29,102 nucleotides of DNA from Funneliformis mosseae. Lineage: Eukaryota; Glomeromycota; Glomeromycetes; Glomerales; Glomeraceae. Below the pieces are notes generated by a model that had not been told where the DNA came from, did not search any database, and worked only from the letters and a program-made list of their open reading frames with translations. The stretch is taken from positions 1-29,102 of the forward strand of contig CAJVPP010000601.1 in NCBI GenBank assembly GCA_910592005.1. The letters are read 5' to 3'. Of the stretch, positions 21,828 to 29,102 are shown piece after piece. Position 1 is the stretch's first letter. Each line of letters begins with the position of its first letter. The position numbers and the translations under genes were made by a program.

Positions 21828-21956
21828 ATCTTTATCAGAATGCTTATATCAAAAGGAATAACTGATGATCAGTTGGGGATCATTTCAATTTTAATAATAG
21901 CGTTATTTTAATGGAAAGTTAGATTAATTTCTTCGTATATCATTCCATATTGTGTA

Positions 21957-24900
21957 CTAAATATGATTTTCTACGATAATATTTAATAATCTAACGCAAT
22001 AATCGCTTCCACAACTAGCTAATTGTAATTTAACATTTTCACTTTGCTGAATATCTTTGCTTTTCCACATTAGTCTATTAACACTACAAATATGACATTC
22101 GCTAATAATATAAAAGATTATATTAGTATTCTTAATTTGGATTATCAATAAATAATAGAATCATTTGACATTTACTCTTTATCAACTTCAATAAATTCAT
22201 TCCATTTTTCCGATTGCTGTTCATCGTCAGATTGATATATTATTATTTTTCCATTTTCTAATCCAATAGCCAACAAATACCTGAAAGAAAAATTTTTTAA
22301 AATTAAAATTTATAAAAAATATAAATTTTGCAATTGAAATAACTTTGATGTTACCTTTGATTAATAAGTATAGGAGCAAAATCAATTGCTGTTACAGCTT
22401 CTTGTAACTTTATAACAAATATACATTTCCATTGAATTTGCTCTTGTTCCATAATTTGCGTCCAGATTTTAACCTATGTAAAATTATCTTAGTAACGTTC
22501 ATAAACATTCCATGCAAATAAACAATTACAAAACATACTGTCTTGTCCCTAGATCCAGTAGCAAACAATGTATCATCATGACTCCAGGAACAATCCCAAA
22601 TGATACGAGCATGTGCTCTATTTTTCGTGACAAATTTATAAGGTGTTGTACCTAAGTATATAAGTTTGGGTTATTTTGTTGAAGAGATGCATTGGAAGAA
22701 TTTCATAAACATACCTTCATCATATCTTTCGAATATCGACCACATTCTATCTCTAGATACGGTCAGTAGGTATTTATCATTATGTGAAAATTTAGTTTGT
22801 GTCACCGTTAATGTATGTGATTGTAATGGATTTGGTAATTCTTTCCAAGTTGATGTATCATATAATCTAATCACCGCATGCTCGGCTGATGCTGCCTAAA
22901 TCAGATATTGGAAATGAAATTTAATAAATAGACCCCCTCTAACCTTAAGAAATCTAGTTTAAGTGATACCAAACCTTACAGGCACTTGCAACATATTTTC
23001 CATCATGGCTAGCGCCGACACTAATAAGTTCAAATCCATGTCCATACCTACAAACAAAGAAAAGTGAAGATTTTCAAATCAATAAAACAAGACTTCCTTC
23101 CCTTGCAATACAACTATACAATTTTCCTACAATTTATCAATTTCAGGCCAAAGGGTATGTTGTAATAAATGTTCTTCAAAGGGTGGTTGACTTAAAGTTT
23201 GTACCAAACTATTGGGAGTGGAACTCGAATGAACATAAGATTGTCTACTTAAAAATTCTTCATCTTGTGCAGCCTTTTCAAAATTTTCTATATCCGTCTG
23301 AAATACCGCTTTATTTGATAATCCTAATGCTGGTAAATTTGCTCCTAACGGCTTTGATTCCTAGTTTGATCCATTTTTGAAAAATTTATTATTAAGGAAT
23401 TATTCTGAATCTATTTAGTTATTTTATTTAATTAACTTACTAATTCTTCCAAAATTTCTTCTTTATTTAGTAACCTTGATAAAGATTGAACAAATGTTCT
23501 CGGTGCATCAAAAACTCTTATTACCTAAATATATTTATGTTAATTAAATAATTTCATAAAACCTACTCAAAATATGCGCATACCTTCTCATCAGATCCAC
23601 TAACATATCTCCATTTATTTACAAAACAAATACAATGTATGTCATAACCATGAATTTGTGGTCTCGCGATTTCATGCCAAGTCAGAGAAATTTTATCATT
23701 GCTGCTGACTTTTCGGCACCATGGAGCAAATAATCTAGCGGTTTGATCAAGGCTAAATATGTGAAAAAAAGCTCCGTTAGAACTTGAAAATTTTTCACAA
23801 ATTGTGAATATTTTAAGAATCTTACCTAACAGATACAAGATAATTAAAGTCTTTATCCCATGAAATATCTTTGACAGAATTAAAATGCCCACTTATCGAA
23901 ACTTGTGGTTTCCAATTTTGTTCATCTAAAACGGTAGGCATATACATATATATATTTTTATAAAAAAGACGCATATAATATTTCACAAAAAAAAAAACTC
24001 TTTATAATACCACTTTCATCTTTATCAACATTTTTCCATAAATGAAATGCTCCGGTATGCCCATGCCCAATAATACAATTTCCTTCCTTATTAAATAATC
24101 CTCCAAAAAATCCAAGTGTATATCCTCCAATTTCACCTACTCTCACCTAAAAAAAGGTAGATTTTAATTATTAAATCATTACAATATATTCATAGAATGT
24201 ATTAAATTGCATTTATAAATTCTGTCTACCAAGTTAACCCAAACGCCAGTATCGGCCTCGGGTTTCCATATCATCATTGATTTATCTGATGAAGATGTAA
24301 GTATTGTCATTGGTTGATGATATTTTAAATTCCCTTCAAAATCTAAAAGTTAACTTTTTTAATAAAATAATTTAATTTACGGATTTCAACATATATATAT
24401 ATATATATTATTTATTTTTTTCAATATAACCGTTTACCTTTAATTAAACATGGTGGTTGCCAACATACACTATAAACCCAATCATCATGTCCCATAAGCA
24501 ATGCCTCAAACATAACGCTGTATCGTTGACTATAAAATTAATAAATCTAGTTAATAGATATTGATTGTAAAACATCTCATAATTTTATTACCTACTTGTT
24601 ACATGATCCTTCTTTAGCAACTTCAACGTCAATAATATGAGCCTTCGTACTTAATTGTACTTTACCTCCAGATCTAAACCAAAAAAATTAGATTAAACCC
24701 ATCATAAACGTTCAGATTCTCAATGTAAGGAATTCTTAATTACAATGCTCCATTTTCGGAAACATTAGCCAACAAGTCTTTAATCAAAAATCTCTTTTCA
24801 CTTCCATTCTCATTTTCTTTCCCCTTATCAAATTTTTCCAGATCATTCTTGACGAGACTAAATTTCCAAAGTCTGACATATTTATCTTGTGAACCACTTG

Positions 24901-26077
24901 CTAATAATAAATCTCCCCCTTGTAATTTATATTCTTGTTTAATATTATTATTTGGTGGTGATATTGGTGTTGTATATGTAGCGAAAGATAATGATCTAAC
25001 CCAATTTTCATGTCCTTGCAATGATAATGACTCAACAAACTATAGTTTTAATTTTTGTTGATTAGTAGTCATTAGTTGGCGATATAAATTTAACTAAGAT
25101 AATAAATAAATAAATATTTGTTTACCTGGTTATTTTTTTGTACGAATAATAATACCTTTTTATCTGTACTTCCACAAGCTAATATTGGCACTGATGAATG
25201 TATAAACTTAAAATGAAAAGATCATGTACCAATTCACAATTAAAATCTCTTCTTTAAACCCAATACCTTTAGATTCTGGTAAATAAGAAATTGCCAAAGC
25301 TAAAGGATATTTTGTTCCAAGATTAATTGTTTGAATACATTCAACCAAATCTAAAAAAAAGGGTTAGCTTTATATACAGGTTTCTGCGAGAGTTCAAACA
25401 ATAGCTACCTTTTGTGTCATCCAATTCACTCCTTTCCCAAATTTTGATCACACAATCTGAAGACCCTGTAGCAAACAAATCTTTTTCTATAGTAATATTT
25501 CCAGATCTAATAACTCCTAAAGTATTAATCGATTCGTTATGTGATTCTAATATCGCAGAATTAATCCACTATAAATTTATAAAAAAAATTAGAAATCTTA
25601 CAAAAAAAAAGAGAATTCGAATAAAAATGAATCTTAAGGATTACTTTTCCAGATCTATTCTTTTTCCATATTCTTGCAGTTTTATCAGTTGAACCGGAAA
25701 CAATTGCAATATTCGTTTGATTTGTTTCGTCTCCTAATATAAAATATACATTAGAAAAATAAACTAATGAATGAAAACAAAACGCATATTAATACCTCTA
25801 TTTATAAATTCCACACAATTAACTTTATCTTTATGTCCTGATAGTGTTGCAATAACTCCCTTAGATTCCGGGTCCTGAAATGTAATATTTTTTATTATAG
25901 TTATCAAAAGAAACCGGAAATGTTATGTAAACGTACTAAATTTACCTCAGGATAATATAAAGCAATATAATTATATGCTCCAAAAGCTAATAGACCATCA
26001 TATCCCCACGAGGCTACCTGTGGTAATTTATTACAGCCTATACTGGTAAATTCTAATGATACTTTTGGAAACAACAT
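21957..26077 (-). CDS. ELP2: Elongator complex subunit 2 (WD40 protein)
   Basis: I placed 21 exons that join in phase to 880 codons: 26077-25946, 25874-25796, 25733-25645, 25568-25409, 25350-25267, 25190-25126, 25039-24744, 24673-24596, 24529-24438, 24342-24230, 24146-24011, 23925-23826, 23752-23584, 23524-23441, 23360-23131, 23047-22975, 22895-22715, 22651-22539, 22473-22355, 22280-22176, 22101-21957. All introns are GT-AG. Elp2-specific stretches include [119 protein letters not shown] and a C-terminal [13 protein letters not shown]. Elp2 forms two WD40 propellers and, with Elp1 and Elp3, makes the catalytic half of Elongator, which modifies wobble uridine in tRNA. Length is slightly above the usual 790-830. 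No disabling change was seen. Confidence 0.95.
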
Positions 26078-26391
26078 AATCGATTTTTATAATTTTATAA
26101 ACGATAATTTCTTTTTAATTATTTTTAATTGTAGATGTAGATCTGATCAAGCGCTTATCTTTTAAATTTTTTATTTTCTAGAAAATTCAAAAATCCGTCG
26201 TTTTAGAATATTATTCACTAGCTCATTTTAGAACTAATATTACGTAGAAAATCCATCATAAAAATCATCGGCGATTTGAACATTTAATGATGACGTCTAG
26301 ATTTTTCTTGGCAAAATTTTTAAGTATAAATAGGTGCTAGAATTTACTTTTGTAAAAATATAATTTTTAGAATAAATTAAAATATTAAAAC
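26078..26391. promoter_or_regulatory. Divergent promoter between ELP2 and the Pmp3-family gene
   Basis: The two start codons are 314 bases apart and face away from each other, so this stretch must serve both genes. Toward the Pmp3 gene there is TATAAATA at 26325-26332, about 60 bases before its ATG, and a CRE-like TGACGTCT at 26291-26298. TGACGT is bound by ATF/CREB-type bZIP factors, which often drive stress genes in fungi. Pmp3 genes are stress-responsive in yeasts, so the pairing is sensible but inferred. No TATA box stands out toward ELP2. Confidence 0.55.
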
Positions 26392-27024
26392 ATGGCACAA
26401 TATAGCATCTATGATATTATCGCTTTGCTCGTTAGTATAATGCTTCCTCCATTAGGAGTGGTAATGAAACGAGGTTTTAATGCGGATTTTTGGATTAATA
26501 TTATCTTAACATTATTAGGTAAATTATATCTTATCAATGCATCGTATTCACGTTTAAAATTAACTTTATTATTATTATCATCTATAGGATGGCTTCCAGG
26601 ATTATTCCATGCATTTTATGTAATTTTTAAATACCGAGATGAATCAAATTCAGGCGAAGTTCGTCCAATATTTGGAGGAACGCGTCCAGAGACAGTAAAG
26701 ATTCATTCAACAACTCAACCAACATCAAAACATTCACATCAACCACATCAACCACAATATCAACCACATCAACCACAATATCAACCACAATATCAGCCAC
26801 AATCTCAACCTCAATATCATTCACAATATCAGCAACATTCATATCCAAAAGACAAAGGTTCCGTTGTTAAAGATGCTCAAAAATCTGGTGCCGGATTTTC
26901 TAATGAGGAAGTAAGTCAAGCATATCCTCCTACTTATGGTAATCATGGAAAAGACGAAAAATTAGAAGGGCAATCCAATGCTTATTATACAGATTATACG
27001 GATGATAAGAAAAGGCATCAATGA
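26392..27024 (+). CDS. Pmp3/UPF0057-family membrane proteolipid with Gln/Pro-rich tail
   Basis: The family core is two hydrophobic segments: residues about 6-25 with LPPLGV (18-23), and about 34-58. The second is whole only if a 69-base intron (26519-26587, GTAAAT donor, CTATAG acceptor) is removed. The join then restores the family signature LTLLG-WLPGLFHAFYVI, and the product is 187 residues. The unspliced frame is also open and would give 210 residues with a 23-residue insert. After the membrane part comes a long cytosolic-type tail rich in Gln, Pro, His and Tyr, with QPHQPQYQ-like repeats (26736-26830), a feature of longer Sna2/Sna3/Sna4-like members. Short Pmp3 proteins (about 55 residues) affect membrane potential and cation tolerance in yeast. 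Stop is TGA. Confidence 0.85.
   Translation: MAQYSIYDIIALLVSIMLPPLGVVMKRGFNADFWINIILTLLGKLYLINASYSRLKLTLLLLSSIGWLPGLFHAFYVIFKYRDESNSGEVRPIFGGTRPETVKIHSTTQPTSKHSHQPHQPQYQPHQPQYQPQYQPQSQPQYHSQYQQHSYPKDKGSVVKDAQKSGAGFSNEEVSQAYPPTYGNHGKDEKLEGQSNAYYTDYTDDKKRHQ
26519..26587 (+). other. Intron of 69 bases with no in-frame stop
   Basis: Donor GTAAAT and acceptor CTATAG bound a 69-base segment inside the Pmp3-family signature. Its length is a multiple of three and it contains no stop in the reading frame, so retention would insert 23 residues (mainly basic then hydrophobic) into the second membrane segment. The conserved G-W-L-P-G signature across the join supports splicing. Confidence 0.75.
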
Positions 27025-29001
27025 ATTTTTAGAAGAATGTTTTTTTAGAATCTATTTTTGAGAAATAATTTATTCTGCATAGTTATCAACTGTTTTTTCA
27101 TCAAACTTTCCAAACCATTTTTTTATCATTTATCATGAATCATTGTTCTATTTTATAAATGGAATTTTTTTTTTTATAGTCGTTGTTCTGTTAAACGCGT
27201 GAAATAATTTCGCGGTTGTTATATTTGCAAAATATTCTCACGAAATTTAGTTGGTTTTGATAAAAATGCTTTTTATTAAAAAAATTTCTTTTCAAAAAAA
27301 CATTATTTTCGATATATAAAACTTTGAATTCTTATTGTTTGTAATAACAAAAGAAGCTTTACTGTAACGTCCAAGTTTTATTGACCGCAGTAATGATATT
27401 CCGCATTAATATCAACAACTAGCAATTTGATTAATAACGTGAACGGCCCAGTAATTGTCCTAAAAGTTAAAGCTGGATTTGTTCATCAATAAAAAAGAAC
27501 AAAAAGATAAAGTTGTATTAATAAGAACTCTGTAATCTTAAATTTGTAATGCCGCATCTAATTTTTCTAGAATTACGAAAACAAATTAAAAAGCAATATT
27601 TATTATTTGATAATCTATTTAACCGGTCTTACAGAGGGTTTTCAAAAAGTTTTTGAACACTATAATTTGTACATTGAATTAATCAAATGAAACAAATTTT
27701 ATAAATTTTTATATTTCGTAAATTATGATCATAATCTAAAATTTATTCAATTGGAATCGAAATGTATATTGTTTTCAGTGATTTTAATTTTAATGAATAT
27801 AAAATATCAAAATTTAAGCTAATTTGTTGTTTAACTAGTTTTAATGCAAATAATAACGTGATTTAGTTTCACCGCCGATTTTATCACGTGACATAATATC
27901 TACCAATTAAAAAGCGAAAATTTTGTGTAATAAAAAAGTGGCTAAAAAAAAAAATTGTATAAAACGATTCTAAAAACAGTGATCTAAAAACTAAGAATTA
28001 TATAGGAATAATAATCTAAAGCTAAGTATTGAAAATTTTTAATTCTTTAACTATTACTTTATTAATCCATCATTTTTTTTAATATTTTCTAGTAGTTAAT
28101 GATGTATTTATTAATGGTTTATTTAGCAATTTTACTTTCTAATTCTCTATCATATATATTTATATAGTGTTATATGAGATAATTATGATATTAATAGGAT
28201 ATTAATAGGACATAAATGGGATAGATAGAATATTAAGATATAGTGTAAGACAGATTAAGACATATAGCTAGGACATAATTAGGATAATAAATTTTAAAGA
28301 CATCATAAATGTAATTATTGTATCTTTATATCTTCATAATTTACATATAAAATTATAGATAGTTATTAAAGGAATGCTACAGAAATAAGTTTTAATAAAT
28401 CTGTATAATTATAGTTACATAACTTTTTAGTCTAAATACCATTTAAAAACATATCTCAATCTAATTATTATTTTTTCTGATATTAACCTTTGTTTAAGAA
28501 AATTAGATTATAAAGATATTATTTACTATATACAATAATCTAGTTTTGTTAGATCATTATTAATATCTTTTTTAAAATATTTTTTATACATTAAATTAAT
28601 CTTCTTTTTAGATTAAAGATTATACTTTTCAAGCATCTTTTTGATTCTTTTTGGTTATTCTCTTAATTTTTATACTAGGTATTTAACTAAATTATATGTA
28701 TTTCTTCTTATTTTTATTTATATACTGACTATTACATATTTTAGATTATATTTTTAAAATTTTAAATTTATTCTTATTGTAATAAGTACATTTTTTAGCT
28801 ATAGTATTATAGTTTGTTAATTAATTAAAATAAAAAATAATAAGATTAATATCATATATAGTTTAATAATATAAAATTTTATTTTAGAAAAATTAGTTAT
28901 TCTATCATATATTTATATTCAATATTTATCTACTTATATAAATAAAGAATATAAGTATTCTTATATTTAATGTGTAAATTTTTCTACCTTTGCTTATTAG
29001 A
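27025..29001. other. Intergenic AT-rich region, no gene seen
   Basis: No convincing coding frame on either strand. Contents: one ACGCGT at 27195-27200; a perfect 7-bp palindromic pair (tcaaaaa / tttttga) at 27642-27656; a promoter-like cluster at about 27850-27965; and an 11-bp tandem duplication (gatattaatag) at 28187-28208. From about 28080 on the sequence becomes extremely AT-rich and repeat-like, resembling the 11-18 kb zone. Confidence 0.5.
27850..27965 (+). promoter_or_regulatory. Promoter-like cluster without a downstream gene
   Basis: A CACGTG E box (about 27887-27893), a CCAAT motif (27903-27907) and TATAAAA (27958-27964) follow each other in the usual order and spacing of a promoter reading to the right. 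No start codon with a plausible exon follows. It may be an orphan promoter cut off from its gene by repeat insertion, or coincidence. Confidence 0.25.
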
Positions 29002-29003
29002 TA

Positions 29004-29102
29004 CAGTCAGACCTCTCTAAATACACCCTTCAGGACTGAGTAAAAGAGTGCATTTAGAGAGGGTGTGCATTAATGGAAAATATATATTTTAACAAATTTT
29101 TA
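29004..29102 (+). mobile_element. Likely terminal end of a pogo/Tc1-like DNA transposon
   Basis: After a TA dinucleotide (29002-29003) the sequence starts CAGTCAGACCTCTCTAAAT. An internal inverted repeat pairs cctctctaaat (29012-29022) with atttagagagg (29052-29062) across a 29-base loop. CAGTCAAACCTCTCTA-type ends with a subterminal hairpin and TA target sites are what I recall for pogo-like transposons and their MITEs. Only the left end is in the window, so the partner repeat and any transposase cannot be checked. Confidence 0.6.

Noticed and set aside
22666..22899. Plus-strand 77-codon frame inside ELP2
   Set aside because: It is antisense to conserved WD40 exon 17 of ELP2.
26627..26848. 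Minus-strand 73-codon frame rich in Val, Asp and Ile
   Set aside because: It is the complement of the Gln/Pro repeat of the Pmp3-family protein and is only open because of that repeat.
1..29102. CRISPR arrays, rRNA genes, bacterial operons
   Set aside because: No regularly spaced repeats, no rRNA-like conserved stretches and no ribosome-binding-site pattern were seen. The introns and poly(A)-tailed elements are eukaryotic.

Overview
The window looks like AT-rich nuclear DNA of a fungus. Arbuscular mycorrhizal fungi of the Rhizophagus type are the best fit, though this is inference from gene content and not proven. The reasons are short GT-AG introns of about 58-95 bases, a fungal Elongator subunit 2 gene, a Pmp3-type proteolipid gene, and several decayed transposon and nuclease families of a style I associate with those genomes.

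Layout. (1) Positions 1-8486 are a nest of retroelements on the + strand: the 3' end of one LINE copy, then a 0.9 kb element with a tRNA-like head, then a near full-length but broken LINE (ORF1 with a zinc knuckle; ORF2 with endonuclease, reverse transcriptase and RNase H). The same 14-bp sequence lies after each poly(A) tail and between the two inner elements. (2) Positions 8487-18634 are a gene graveyard. It holds a palindromic GACCTG cluster, plus-strand decayed genes (8925-9311; 9416-10764, possibly spliced to 11226-11699), a minus-strand hAT transposase pseudogene (11821-14225) and a minus-strand pseudogene with a DDE/RNase H-like layout (about 15556-18053). (3) Positions 18635-20185 carry an apparently intact two-exon minus-strand gene for a nuclear nuclease-like protein, with three tandem ACGCGT boxes just upstream. 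(4) Positions 20186-21956 are mostly intergenic. (5) Positions 21957-26077 are ELP2 on the minus strand, for which I could place 21 exons that join in phase to 880 codons. (6) A 314-bp divergent promoter separates ELP2 from a plus-strand Pmp3-family gene (26392-27024). (7) The rest is AT-rich intergenic DNA ending in what looks like the terminal repeat of a pogo/Tc1-like transposon.

How it works together. The only genes that look functional are the nuclease-like gene, ELP2 and the Pmp3 gene. They share no pathway that I can see. The repeats share one mark: internal stops are mostly TAA/TAG where glutamine would fit, with a few TGA/TAG at tryptophan positions. This points to a common C-to-T / G-to-A decay process and not to a changed genetic code.
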